The position numbers and the translations under genes are program-made. Of a DNA stretch of 64,000 nucleotides, positions 1 to 8,253 are shown one piece after another. The notes beneath the pieces are model-generated. The model had not been told where the DNA came from. It did no database searches and worked only from the letters and a program-made list of their open reading frames with translations. Origin of the DNA: JARIHD01 sp035758825 (lineage in GTDB: Bacteria > Patescibacteriota > Saccharimonadia > Saccharimonadales > UBA4665); contig DASTWA010000002.1 of the NCBI GenBank assembly GCA_035758825.1, forward strand, positions 186,001 through 250,000, written 5' to 3'. The first letter of the stretch is position 1. Every line of letters begins with the position of its first letter.

Positions 1-1
1 T

Positions 2-1141
2 GTAGCCAACAGTATCCCGCTGCCGCTGTTGGTCCTCGACAACAAAACCAATGTCGTTTTTGCCAACGAACCGTTCCTTAAATACGTCAACCGTGATGCC
101 GCCGATACCGTTGGCCAGAACCTCTACCTGGTGCTCGACCTGTTATTCAGCAACCAAAACACACTGGACGCCTGGCTCGAAAGGGCCCGCGCCAGCAAGG
201 TCACGGCTACAAAAGTATGGGAGCGCGTCCGGCTGGATCTGGCCGACGAAAAAACGCCGCGCTACTTTGACCTGGTCGCCTACTACAACAAAGACAATCC
301 GAACGGATTCGAAATCATGCTGGTCTTGTTCGACCGCACCCGGCAATACTCGCAGGACAACCAGGCCCTCAGCTTCGTTGCCCTGGCAGTCCATGAGCTA
401 CGCACACCGCTAACGCTGCTCCGGGGCTACATCGACGTCTTCGAAGAAGAGCTGGACGACAAACTGGACGACGAGATGAAAGGCTTTATGCGCAAAATGA
501 AGGCCGCCGCCCAACAGCTGGCCGCATTCACCAGCAACATCCTCAATGTCGCCCGGTTCGAAAACGACCAGCTCGTGCTCAAACTGCACGAAGAAAAGCT
601 GGAACCGCTCCTAAAAGCAGCGATCAACAACATGGAGCTACGGGCCAAAGTCCGCGGCATCAAACTGACGCTTACCATCGATCCGGGGCTGCCGACCGTC
701 GGCGCCGACGCCGTCAGCATCAGCGAGGTCGTGAACAACCTGATCGACAACGCCATCAAGTACAGCGCCGACAGCCAGGACAGAGAAGTCATAATCCACT
801 CATACGTCACCAAAGACGGGCTGGTAGAGACCACGGTCCAGGACTTCGGAGTCGGCATCCCCGAAACCGCCGTAGGCAACCTCTTTAGCAAGTTCTACCG
901 GGACTACCGCAACCGCAACAATGTCGGGGGCACTGGCATGGGGCTGTACCTGAGCAAGGCGATTGTCACCGCCCATGGCGGCAATATCTGGGTCCGCTCC
1001 AAAGAAGGCCAGGGGACAACATTCGGGTTCACCCTGCAGCCATACACCGAACTTGCTGACGAGCTCAAAAAAGGCGATAATGCGGACGTTACCCGCACGG
1101 CTCACGGCTGGATCAAAAACCACTCATTATATCGAAGGTAA
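2..1141 (+). CDS. PAS-containing sensor histidine kinase (5' truncated by window edge)
   Basis: The frame is open from base 2 with no stop before the edge, so the N-terminus lies outside the window; a TTG at 29 is only an internal Leu. The visible part begins in a PAS-like fold (LDNKTNVVFANEPF). A HisKA box follows with the phosphoacceptor His in AVHELRTPL (codon at 392-394), then the ATPase domain with N-box NNLIDNAIKYS, G1 DFGVGIPE and G2 GTGMGLYLSKAIV. All catalytic motifs are intact. The receiver gene begins 6 bases downstream, so the two probably form a kinase/regulator pair. Signal and membrane topology cannot be judged. This is the 3' end of a normal, active-looking kinase. Confidence 0.93.
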   Translation, partial: VANSIPLPLLVLDNKTNVVFANEPFLKYVNRDAADTVGQNLYLVLDLLFSNQNTLDAWLERARASKVTATKVWERVRLDLADEKTPRYFDLVAYYNKDNPNGFEIMLVLFDRTRQYSQDNQALSFVALAVHELRTPLTLLRGYIDVFEEELDDKLDDEMKGFMRKMKAAAQQLAAFTSNILNVARFENDQLVLKLHEEKLEPLLKAAINNMELRAKVRGIKLTLTIDPGLPTVGADAVSISEVVNNLIDNAIKYSADSQDREVIIHSYVTKDGLVETTVQDFGVGIPETAVGNLFSKFYRDYRNRNNVGGTGMGLYLSKAIVTAHGGNIWVRSKEGQGTTFGFTLQPYTELADELKKGDNADVTRTAHGWIKNHSLYRR

Positions 1142-1147
1142 AAAGAT

Positions 1148-1549
1148 ATGGCACAAGTTTACACATCAACAACGCCTATCGGCAAAAAGGTCCTTTGCGT
1201 CGAAGACGAACACTTCATTAGCGAACTCTATGTACGCGCCCTGACCAAGGCCGGCTACGAGGTCACTGTCGAAATTGACGGCCAGAAGGGCCTGGAGCTT
1301 GCCCAGACCGACCAGTTCGACATCATCCTGCTCGACCTCATGGTGCCCACCATCACCGGCATCGAAGTCCTGCGCCGCCTGCGCAACTCAGCCGAGACGC
1401 CCAGCCTGCACGCCAAAATCATTATCACGACCAACCTCGAACAGCGCGAAGACGTCCGCGCCGACATCGAAAAACAAGCCGACGGCTACCTGGTCAAAGC
1501 CGAAATTACACCGCGCGAACTCGTCGATTTCTTGAGTACCATCAAATAG
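1148..1549 (+). CDS. Single-domain response regulator (REC only)
   Basis: A 133-residue stand-alone receiver. Acidic pocket residues are E19/D20, the phosphoacceptor is D63 (LLDLMVP), the Thr is in IITT and the Lys is K117 (GYLVKAE). There is no DNA-binding output domain, so it probably acts by protein-protein interaction or as a phosphorelay intermediate, as CheY-like proteins do. It follows the truncated kinase gene by 6 nt and is probably co-transcribed with it. The first 12 residues are a short non-conserved extension. Confidence 0.93.
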   Translation: MAQVYTSTTPIGKKVLCVEDEHFISELYVRALTKAGYEVTVEIDGQKGLELAQTDQFDIILLDLMVPTITGIEVLRRLRNSAETPSLHAKIIITTNLEQREDVRADIEKQADGYLVKAEITPRELVDFLSTIK

Positions 1550-1561
1550 CTTTGCTATACT
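1532..1561 (+). promoter_or_regulatory. Putative sigma70-type promoter for umuD-like/umuC
   Basis: TTGAGT (1532-1537) is followed by an 18-nt spacer and TATACT (1556-1561). The -35 lies in the end of the receiver gene. Transcription would start near 1568 and leave a leader of about 190 nt before the UmuD-like start at 1758. Assigned by pattern only. Confidence 0.5.
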
Positions 1562-1757
1562 GCCCTTAGTCGTGCGTGGGCTGGCCTTTGCGCCTTCCTC
1601 CATGCAGGCTTCCTAACTAAGCATTTTGTTTTCCGCCTTTGGCGGATGACTCCAACCAGCCACACAGCGTTCGTGCGCGCCATGGCCGGTACGAACCCAG
1701 CACGAAAGCCCCGTTTCATAACCAAACGGCAGTTTTTGCCATAGGAGATTAGTTAGG
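1562..1757 (+). other. Untranslated leader upstream of the umuD-like gene
   Basis: This gap of about 200 nt holds two hairpins: TCCGCC-TTT-GGCGGA (1632-1646) and a GTTCGT...ACGAAC stem (1669-1696). A possible 14-codon GTG leader ORF lies near its start. A GGAG Shine-Dalgarno sits about 10 nt before the ATG at 1758. No clear LexA-type operator was found. It may be a structured 5' UTR; function unknown. Confidence 0.35.
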
Positions 1758-2120
1758 ATGACCCTCGAGCAAGATACAATTCACCAAACACCAGGCGTCT
1801 CGGTCCACACCGGGTTCCCAAATCCGGCTATAGACGAACGGCTGCGCAGCCTGGACCTCAATCATTTGCTCATTAACCATAGTGCCAGCACCTATTTCTT
1901 CCGGGTACAGGGCAGCGAATGGGAGAGCATTGGCATATTCGACGGCGATATCGCTATTATCGACCGGGCCCTCGACGCCTCCCGGAACGACATCGTGCTG
2001 TGGTGGGGTGCGGATTCCGGAGAGTTTAAGCTGTCGGCGCTATCCGCCGTGCCAGCCGGCTCAAACGTCTGGGGCGTCATCACGGCAACCATCCACCAAT
2101 TCCGAAGGGTTGCCCGCTGA
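1758..2120 (+). CDS. UmuD/LexA-fold (S24-like) protein lacking the Ser-Lys dyad
   Basis: A 120-residue protein resembling UmuD, which after RecA-stimulated self-cleavage becomes the accessory subunit of DNA polymerase V. Recognisable parts are GFPNPA (cleavage-site region in UmuD), LDLNHLLINH, STYFFRVQG and IFDGDIAIID. By hand alignment to E. coli UmuD, the nucleophile motif GDSM is GSEW here (Ser60 position = Glu), and the Lys97 position after GEF is Ser. The C-terminal core is also shorter. Self-cleavage by the classical mechanism therefore looks impossible. The stop overlaps the umuC start by one base (TGATG), implying translational coupling. It may be a permanently inactive or pre-cleaved-like partner of UmuC. 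Confidence 0.8.
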   Translation: MTLEQDTIHQTPGVSVHTGFPNPAIDERLRSLDLNHLLINHSASTYFFRVQGSEWESIGIFDGDIAIIDRALDASRNDIVLWWGADSGEFKLSALSAVPAGSNVWGVITATIHQFRRVAR

Positions 2121-3406
2121 TGGCCGCCAAAGTCTACGCCCTCGTCGACTGCAATAACTTCTTTGTGAGCTGCGAACGGGTATTCCGTCCCGACCTGGAG
2201 GGCAAACCGGTAGCCGTCCTGTCCAGCAATGACGGCTGCGTCGTGGCGCGCAGCAACGAGACCAAACGCCTCGGCATCCCCATGGGAGCGCCGGCCTTTA
2301 AATACCGCGAGATCTTTCAGAAGCACAACATCGTCAAATTCTCGGCCAACTTCGAGCTATACGGCGACATCAGCAAACGCATTACGGCACTCCTTGCCAC
2401 CATCACGCCACGCATCGAGGTGTACTCTGTGGACGAATCATTCCTGGATATCACCGCATTGCCCATCAAGGATTACGAGGCATGGGGGCGGGAAGTCCGG
2501 GCAGCCATCCTGCGGCACGTCGGAGTGCCGGTCTCGATTGGTATCGCACCGACCAAAACCCTCGCCAAGCTGGCGGCCGAAATCCCCAAAAAATACGATG
2601 CCTACCGCGGCGCATTCAGCTTTGCCGGGGCCAGCCCTCAGCGGCGGCAGGCCGCCCTTGAGGCCATGCCCGTCCAGGACATCTGGGGCGTAGGTTGGCG
2701 GTTGGCACCTAAACTTCGGGCCGAGGCTGTTGGCACGGCCTGGGCACTGTCACGGCTGTCGCCGCGGCGTGCCCAGCAGCTCATGGGCATCAACGGCCGC
2801 AAGATGGTCAGCGAGCTTAACGGTATCAGCTGCTACGGTCTTAGTCCCGAACACGACCCCGCCAAAAGCATCCTGCGGTCCCGTACGTTTGGCGAAGACA
2901 CCAACCAAATGCATGTCCTGGAAGCAGCCATCGCAACCCTCAGCGCGCAGGCTTGTTTTGCGCTGCGCCGGGAAAACCTGCTGGCCCGGCGGATTGGCAT
3001 TTTTACCAACACCAACCGCAATAAGCCCGGTTATCGCCAGTGGACGCGTGAGATACGCCTGAGCATGCCCACGAGCGATACAGGACTGGTAATCAGCAGG
3101 CTGGTAAAAGAGCTGCCCGAGCTATACAGCAACCGACAACAATACCACCGCCTCGGTGTCTACCTGTATGATTTTGCCCCTGACCACGTGCTGCAGACCG
3201 ACCTGCTCGGCAGTATAAAACCCGACGAACATGACCGCTCCCAGGCCCGCATGCAAGCCCTGGACACCATCAACAACAGGTGGGGAAGAGGAAAAATCTA
3301 CTTCGCCGCCGAAGACCTGAGTAAATCCTGGCAGCCCAAGCACCAGATCCGCTCACCAAGGTACGTCAGCAACTGGAACGAGCTTCCCGCGGCACGTATC
3401 GTATAA
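2120..3406 (+). CDS. umuC: Y-family DNA polymerase V catalytic subunit UmuC
   Basis: Error-prone translesion polymerase of 428 residues, close to E. coli UmuC. The palm opens with ALVDCNNFFVSCERVF, the first metal Asp being in LVDCN. It has the nucleotide-binding SNDGCVVARS segment and the catalytic YSVDESFLDI motif with adjacent Asp-Glu. A helix-hairpin-helix thumb region and a little-finger domain follow. Start ATG at 2120 overlaps the stop of the UmuD-like gene, so the two form one operon. The polymerase looks catalytically intact although its partner has lost its protease residues. Confidence 0.95.
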   Translation: MAAKVYALVDCNNFFVSCERVFRPDLEGKPVAVLSSNDGCVVARSNETKRLGIPMGAPAFKYREIFQKHNIVKFSANFELYGDISKRITALLATITPRIEVYSVDESFLDITALPIKDYEAWGREVRAAILRHVGVPVSIGIAPTKTLAKLAAEIPKKYDAYRGAFSFAGASPQRRQAALEAMPVQDIWGVGWRLAPKLRAEAVGTAWALSRLSPRRAQQLMGINGRKMVSELNGISCYGLSPEHDPAKSILRSRTFGEDTNQMHVLEAAIATLSAQACFALRRENLLARRIGIFTNTNRNKPGYRQWTREIRLSMPTSDTGLVISRLVKELPELYSNRQQYHRLGVYLYDFAPDHVLQTDLLGSIKPDEHDRSQARMQALDTINNRWGRGKIYFAAEDLSKSWQPKHQIRSPRYVSNWNELPAARIV

Positions 3407-3415
3407 TCAGAGGTA

Positions 3416-4075
3416 ATGAAAGACACCTACGACGAACACAAACTTCGCAAGGACGACCCGCGCAACTGGTTCCGGGGGCAACCCATCATCTCCGACCAAA
3501 TCAGCCGGGAGGGGCTCGATGTGGTCATCACCCAGCTCGAAAAGGCCCTGGACAAAGGCGCCGAGGGCGCAATCGTCGAATTCGGCTGCTACGTCGGCAC
3601 CACCAGCTTATTCATCCGGCGAGTGCTAGATGAACGACAGGAGTCAAAAGATCGCCCATTTCATGTATACGACTCCTTTGAAGGGCTGCCCGAAAAAACC
3701 CTACACGACAACAGCCCAGCAGGTGTGGACTTTGAGGCTGGCAAATTATTCGTCAGCAAAAAAGAATTCCTGGGCCAGTTTCGGGCCGCAAGTCTGCACC
3801 CGCCGGTCGTGCACAAGGGCTGGTTCAGCGAATTATCAGAAAGGGACATCCCGGATAAGATCGCATTCGCCTTCTTGGACGGTGACTTCTACGGCTCCAT
3901 CATCGACTCGCTCAGGTTAGTGTGGCCCCACATGGCGGAGCGGGGGATTATTGTCATCGACGATTACAACCGGGAGGCCTTGCCGGGCGTCGACCGGGCG
4001 ATTACAGACTTTTTCCATGGCAAGCCGGTCAAGAGCTTGCGCGGATCACGCAACAAGGCGATCATAGAGCTATGA
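3416..4075 (+). CDS. TylF/macrocin O-methyltransferase-like SAM-dependent methyltransferase
   Basis: A 219-residue class I methyltransferase of the TylF type. Motif I is IVEFGCYVGTT. Family hallmarks follow: HVYDSFEGLP, AFLDGDFYGS with Asp residues usual for metal binding, and IVIDDYNREALPGV. TylF relatives methylate sugar or small-molecule hydroxyls; the substrate here is unknown. TATAAT at 3402-3407 lies 8 nt before the ATG, so the mRNA may be nearly leaderless. The 3' end overlaps rlmH by 4 nt (ATGA). Confidence 0.85.
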   Translation: MKDTYDEHKLRKDDPRNWFRGQPIISDQISREGLDVVITQLEKALDKGAEGAIVEFGCYVGTTSLFIRRVLDERQESKDRPFHVYDSFEGLPEKTLHDNSPAGVDFEAGKLFVSKKEFLGQFRAASLHPPVVHKGWFSELSERDIPDKIAFAFLDGDFYGSIIDSLRLVWPHMAERGIIVIDDYNREALPGVDRAITDFFHGKPVKSLRGSRNKAIIEL

Positions 4076-4503
4076 AATTACACCTCATAACCGTCGGCGA
4101 GCCCAAATTAGCCTACGCCAAAGCCGGCTGGGACGAATACCTCAAACGGCTCAAACACTACCACTCGCTGCGTATTACGCACATCGCCGATAAATACGCG
4201 TACGATGCCGGGCACCTGCTGGACGCTGCCGGTAGCGCCTACAAAGTTGCCCTGGTCATTGACGGCAAACAATACACCAGTCCCGAGCTTAGCGGCTTTC
4301 TGGACAAACGGGCCTTGGACGGACGGGAAATCTGTTTTATCATTGGCGGGCCAGAGGGCCTTCCGCAAGGGGTCATCGGCCAGTCTGACCTGCAATGGGG
4401 TCTCTCGCGCCTGACATTCCCGCACGATCTTGCCATGGTAGTGCTCCTAGAGGCGCTCTATCGGGCAAGCACGATTTCGGCCGGCATCCCGTACCATAAG
4501 TAG
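4072..4503 (+). CDS. rlmH: 23S rRNA (pseudouridine1915-N3)-methyltransferase RlmH
   Basis: A SPOUT-class methyltransferase that modifies pseudouridine 1915 in helix 69 of 23S rRNA. It starts MKLHLITVG and has the SAM-binding knot motif IIGGPEGL and the C-terminal LEALYRA...PYHK. At 143 residues it is slightly shorter than E. coli RlmH (155). The ATG overlaps the TylF-like stop (ATGA), which fixes the start; a longer upstream in-frame extension is ruled out by the family start. Confidence 0.95.
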   Translation: MKLHLITVGEPKLAYAKAGWDEYLKRLKHYHSLRITHIADKYAYDAGHLLDAAGSAYKVALVIDGKQYTSPELSGFLDKRALDGREICFIIGGPEGLPQGVIGQSDLQWGLSRLTFPHDLAMVVLLEALYRASTISAGIPYHK

Positions 4504-4771
4504 CCGCTCCAGCCAAAACCGTTTAGGATTGTTTTTTCTATAAAAATGTGTTAAAATCTCCTAATTCGTTTACTGTCAGGGTATACGAAGTATTTCGTGT
4601 TGATTTTTACGCTCCAAGGGCGAGCTGCAGGAAGTCTTGCATAAGACTCTCTCCAGTTCGCCCTTCTGGCATCAGAAGATCCACGAGAACAATTAACATC
4701 GGTTCAAGTATGGATATTGCAGGCACCCGCCGGCAATTGGTGAACGCCGCTATGACTCCAAGGAGCAAGCC
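4504..4771 (+). other. Intergenic region with structured leader hairpin
   Basis: A 268-nt gap. AT-rich sequence near 4540-4560 (TATAAAAATG, TTAAAAT) could hold a promoter. At 4616-4665 an imperfect hairpin has outer arms AAGGGCGA/TCGCCCTT and an inner GTCTT/AAGAC stem. An AAGGAG site (4760-4765) precedes the TTG at 4772. No ORF stands out. The hairpin may be a leader element of the downstream gene. Confidence 0.35.
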
Positions 4772-5548
4772 TTGAAGAACGTTGACGAGATTCGGTACTT
4801 TTCCGCAACCCCCAGCGTTGGCGGCCCCCAGTCGGCCTCCTTGGCCCGCAGCCTGCCGGACCCCGACGACATCTTCCCGCCCATCCCGGCGGACAAGCTC
4901 GTCGACGGTCGCACCCGCGAGGGCAAGGAGCAGCGCGCGTACCTCGCCCGGCGCCGGGCGTACACCGACGCTTACAGGATGGCACGCCACCTCGAAGGGA
5001 ACGTCTTCCACGCCCAAACTCAGCGGGACACTGCAATCCGCGCGCACGACAGAAGTCTGATGCGCTACATCCATCTCTGCATGGCTGTCGCGTTCCAGCT
5101 CTGCCTGGTCCTCCAGCGCCGACCGGAGCAAATCCACCAGCACATGTCCCGTGACAATGGCCTGACGGTCAACTTCACCCTGGATGACTTGTCCGTCGTC
5201 ATTACCGGCGACCAACAGAGCATCGAGCTCCAGGCGCCGGGCATGACGCCCCAGAAGTTCTGGTTCAACGTCAACGGCAATCTCATCGACGAGTCGTTCG
5301 ACCGGCTGATCGGCTACCTGGCCCGCGCCGGCTACAAGATCGACCCTGCGAACGCCAAGAAGGCGCTCACGGCCGACGACCGCGCAGCTCTCTACGAGGA
5401 GGACTGCGAGGAGACCCCCGACTCGTTCGGCAGCGTCCCGGCAGCGATTGGCCGCTTCGCCATACCAGTCGCCGGCATTACGCCGCCCGATGGCGAACCG
5501 TCTGGCAACAAGGCCATGTTCTACATCATTACAGATGGCGCACCCTGA
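4772..5548 (+). CDS. Hypothetical protein, GC-rich codon usage
   Basis: 258 residues with no family I recognise. The start is TTG at 4772, supported by AAGGAG 6 nt upstream; no earlier start exists in frame. A Pro/Asp-rich segment (PDPDDIFPPIP) is followed by a basic helical part, one hydrophobic stretch (MAVAFQLCLVLQ, about residue 108-119) and a mixed C-terminal domain. Lys and Glu are coded almost only by AAG and GAG, unlike neighbours, which favour AAA/GAA; this suggests separate ancestry or selection. It stands alone between rlmH and tsaC. Function unknown. Confidence 0.7.
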   Translation: MKNVDEIRYFSATPSVGGPQSASLARSLPDPDDIFPPIPADKLVDGRTREGKEQRAYLARRRAYTDAYRMARHLEGNVFHAQTQRDTAIRAHDRSLMRYIHLCMAVAFQLCLVLQRRPEQIHQHMSRDNGLTVNFTLDDLSVVITGDQQSIELQAPGMTPQKFWFNVNGNLIDESFDRLIGYLARAGYKIDPANAKKALTADDRAALYEEDCEETPDSFGSVPAAIGRFAIPVAGITPPDGEPSGNKAMFYIITDGAP

Positions 5549-5730
5549 GCCATGGCGCTCCACCACAACCGAACCCATCCCCCTGACCGGTAGGCATACC
5601 GCGACCTAGTCGAAAAATCCCGGACGGGGCTGCTGCGTGTTTTGTGATCGCTATCTACGCGATTAACCACCAAACAAAACACCAGCAGACCCCTCCGTAC
5701 GCACACCCAAAGAATGATAGAATGTATAAA

Positions 5731-6318
5731 ATGAAAAAAGCGACGCTGCAAGACAAAATCGTCCCGTTTGATGAGGCCCTACACATCCTCCTGCGTGGAG
5801 GGGTCGGCATCCTGCCGACCGATACCGTGTACGGCCTGGCCACACGCGCCGATAGCCCCCAAGGTGTCGCCCGCCTGTACGCCATCAAGCATCGCGAGCG
5901 TAAGCCGGGCACAATAATCGCCGCCAGCACCGAACAGCTCGCGAGTCTTGGCGTAGATAAAAAATACCTTCGCAAAGTAGAGCAGTGGTGGCCGAACCCG
6001 CTCAGCGTGATAGTACCTACCGGTCAAGGCCTCTTTTATTTGCACCAAGGCCTGGACTCCTTGCCAATGCGCATCCCCCAAGATGAAACGCTACGGACCT
6101 TCCTGGGAAAAACCGGCCCCTTGGCTACCTCAAGCGCCAACCAGCCAGGCGAAACCGAATCACGGAACCTCGAAGAGGCTTGGGCTTACTTTGGCAATGA
6201 CGTCGATTTTTATGTAGACGGCGGCGATATGTCCGGCAGGAAGCCATCTACAATCATTCGCATCAACCAGGGCGGCGACATCGAAGTCTTGCGCAATGGA
6301 GCAGTAAAAATTATCTAA
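5731..6318 (+). CDS. tsaC: L-threonylcarbamoyladenylate synthase (TsaC/Sua5/YrdC)
   Basis: A YrdC-fold enzyme making threonylcarbamoyl-AMP for the t6A37 modification of ANN-decoding tRNAs. Key features: GILPTDTVYGLATRA, a KHRERKPG basic motif, PNPLSVIVPTG, and ATSSANQPGE near the C-terminus. 195 residues, the short TsaC form without a Sua5 domain. ATG 5731 is chosen because the YrdC domain begins just after it; ATG 5722 is an alternative. TAGAAT (5718-5723) lies 7 nt before 5731, suggesting a leaderless mRNA. It converges with the ArsR gene with a 4-bp overlap. Confidence 0.93.
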   Translation: MKKATLQDKIVPFDEALHILLRGGVGILPTDTVYGLATRADSPQGVARLYAIKHRERKPGTIIAASTEQLASLGVDKKYLRKVEQWWPNPLSVIVPTGQGLFYLHQGLDSLPMRIPQDETLRTFLGKTGPLATSSANQPGETESRNLEEAWAYFGNDVDFYVDGGDMSGRKPSTIIRINQGGDIEVLRNGAVKII

Positions 6319-6776
6319 AGGCTGGGTTGGCGGACAAACTTATCCTTACAACCGCTCGCACAAAAAAAATAGCTCCGGCCATCCTGGACGATGCTATCAA
6401 ATGCCTCCGAAGCGCTCAGCCGCATACCACAGACGGGGTCGGCTACAATCGGGAAGAGCGTATCGGTTTGCACGCCATCCAGGTTGTACTGTTTCTGCAA
6501 AAAACGGTACACCAACTGGACCGCCTCGGCGATATGGTCATCGGAGAGCCTGTAGTATACTTCACGTCCTTTTTTGGTCACCGTAACCAATTTGCATTGG
6601 CGGAGTAGGGTAAGGTGCTGGGATAGGTTAGATTGGCGGAGGCCTAGCATCTCGACCATTTCACCGACATTCAACTCGCGTTTGTGGAGCAACTGGATAA
6701 TCTCCAGTCTTTTCTGGTTAGCGATAACTTTAAAGACGTCTTCTTCGAGCGCGAATAGTTGGTGCGACATGGGCAT
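6315..6776 (-). CDS. ArsR-family regulator fused to a C-terminal YHS-like metal domain
   Basis: A 153-residue winged-helix repressor (residues about 5-95; LRQSNLSQHLTLLRQ recognition region, then a GREVYYRL wing) followed by a Cys-containing C-terminal domain with DPVCGM and FFCASGCKDKF. The latter resembles YHS/TRASH metal-binding domains found in copper and heavy-metal proteins. It is divergent from the copper genes and a palindrome lies between them, so it is probably their metal-responsive repressor. Copper is inferred from the neighbours; other metals are possible. Confidence 0.88.
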   Translation of the reverse strand: MPMSHQLFALEEDVFKVIANQKRLEIIQLLHKRELNVGEMVEMLGLRQSNLSQHLTLLRQCKLVTVTKKGREVYYRLSDDHIAEAVQLVYRFLQKQYNLDGVQTDTLFPIVADPVCGMRLSASEAFDSIVQDGRSYFFCASGCKDKFVRQPSL

Positions 6777-6796
6777 ATCATACCATACAAATCGTC

Positions 6797-6816
6797 ATAT
6801 TCGAATACTTGAATAT
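6797..6816. promoter_or_regulatory. Inverted-repeat operator of the copper block
   Basis: A perfect inverted repeat ATATTC-N8-GAATAT lies in the 67-bp divergent gap between the ArsR gene and the HMA-SafE gene. TATAAT at 6814-6819 overlaps its right arm and would be the -10 for the plus-strand operon, so the repressor would sit directly on the promoter. The layout is typical of ArsR-family autoregulated operators. Confidence 0.6.
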
Positions 6817-6843
6817 AATTTAGAGCGATGCTAGGCTAGTTAT

Positions 6844-8232
6844 ATGACCGCCAAAAATAACCGCCACTCCGGCAAGGGGCTTCACGAACTCGAGATCCCG
6901 ATTAAAGGCATGCAGTGTCGGTCATGCGAGGCCCATATTACAGCCAACCTCGAGGCATTGCCGAACGTAAAAAAAGTGCAGGTGAGCATCCGCACAAAAA
7001 GTGCGACCATAACCGCAAAGCAGCTCCCCACCTCCGAGGCGATTGCCAGTGCTGTGCAAGCGGCTGGCTATTCGGTGGGACGCGACACCCTGCCGTTTCT
7101 TAGCCGGGACCTGCGCGTCTACCGTGACATGGCGCTGGGCCTGGCAATCGTCCTCCTTTTGTTCATCTTGTTCACCAGACTGGGACTTGGGAATGTCGCC
7201 CAGGTAAGTACGGACAGCGCCAGTGCCGGCGTCGTCGCATTGACCGTCGGCCTTACGGCCGGATTTTCGACTTGCATGGCCCTCATTGGCGGGCTGGTGC
7301 TCGGTATATCTTCTAGGTATGCCGGGCGGCACCCAGAGGCGACCTCCGGCCAAAAATTCCGTCCACACATGTACTTTAACCTCGGGCGGATTACATCCTT
7401 CCTGGTGCTCGGAGGCCTAATCGGGGCCCTTGGCGCCATTTTTCAGCTTAAAGGGAACTTGCTCGGATTGCTTACTGCAGCCGTCGGCATCGTCATGCTC
7501 CTGCTGGGGCTTCAGTTGACTGGCCTGTTCCCCCAGCTCAAGGGCACCGTAGCCCTCCCCAGATCACTGGGCAAACGCCTGGGAATCGGCAGCCGCCAAC
7601 AGCCTGGCGGTGAATATAGCCATTGGGGATCGTTCTGGTTGGGATCTCTGACATTCTTTTTACCCTGTGGCTTTACGCAAGCCGTGCAACTCTTTGCAAT
7701 CAGCACCGCCAGCTGGACGACCGGCGCGCTGGTCATGGGCATGTTCGCAATCGGCACCACGCCGGGGCTGCTAAGCATAGGCGGCCTTACCTCGGCCGTC
7801 AAGGGCGGCTTTGCCAAACGGTTCTTCCGGGTTGCCGGTGTCATAGTCGTAGCTATGGCCGTCGTCAACCTATCCAACAGCTACACTTTACTGGGCGTCA
7901 ACCGGGTGTTTAGCCGCGCGACACCGCCCGCCGGCCAGACCGGCCAGAACCTACCGCCGGCCACGCTTAATACGACCTACACTCTGGAATCGGACATCGT
8001 CCCCAGCACCTTCAAAGCAAAAGTCGGCCAAAAAACCACCCTAGTCGTTGACGTCAAAGACAACGGGGAAGGGTGTATGAGCACCATCATGGTACTTGGC
8101 CTGGACAACAATCCCCAATTCCTAGAGGGCGGTAAAAAGCTGTCCCTGACATTTACGCCCCAGAAACCCGGCACATACCAGATAGCCTGCGCCATGGGAG
8201 TACCGCGGGGAACTATACAGGTTGAGGCATAA
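6844..8232 (+). CDS. HMA domain - SafE/TauE-like membrane domain - cupredoxin fusion
   Basis: A 462-residue three-part protein. Residues about 14-80 are a heavy-metal-associated domain with Cu-binding GMQCRSCEAH (CxxC). Residues about 95-350 hold roughly seven hydrophobic segments of the SafE/DsbD-like transmembrane family, with Cys in GFSTCMAL and FLPCGFTQ. Residues about 375-462 form a cupredoxin-like domain with GEGCMST and IACAMGVPRG. Such fusions are known beside copper ATPases. It probably passes Cu(I) across or to the membrane with CopA, whose own HMA is missing. First gene of the copper operon. Confidence 0.85.
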   Translation: MTAKNNRHSGKGLHELEIPIKGMQCRSCEAHITANLEALPNVKKVQVSIRTKSATITAKQLPTSEAIASAVQAAGYSVGRDTLPFLSRDLRVYRDMALGLAIVLLLFILFTRLGLGNVAQVSTDSASAGVVALTVGLTAGFSTCMALIGGLVLGISSRYAGRHPEATSGQKFRPHMYFNLGRITSFLVLGGLIGALGAIFQLKGNLLGLLTAAVGIVMLLLGLQLTGLFPQLKGTVALPRSLGKRLGIGSRQQPGGEYSHWGSFWLGSLTFFLPCGFTQAVQLFAISTASWTTGALVMGMFAIGTTPGLLSIGGLTSAVKGGFAKRFFRVAGVIVVAMAVVNLSNSYTLLGVNRVFSRATPPAGQTGQNLPPATLNTTYTLESDIVPSTFKAKVGQKTTLVVDVKDNGEGCMSTIMVLGLDNNPQFLEGGKKLSLTFTPQKPGTYQIACAMGVPRGTIQVEA

Positions 8233-8253
8233 TAAAAAGGGGGATTACATAAT

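Noticed and set aside
3922..4071. 50-codon upstream extension of rlmH
   Set aside because: It overlaps the methyltransferase gene and does not match RlmH; MKLHLITVG at 4072 is the family N-terminus.
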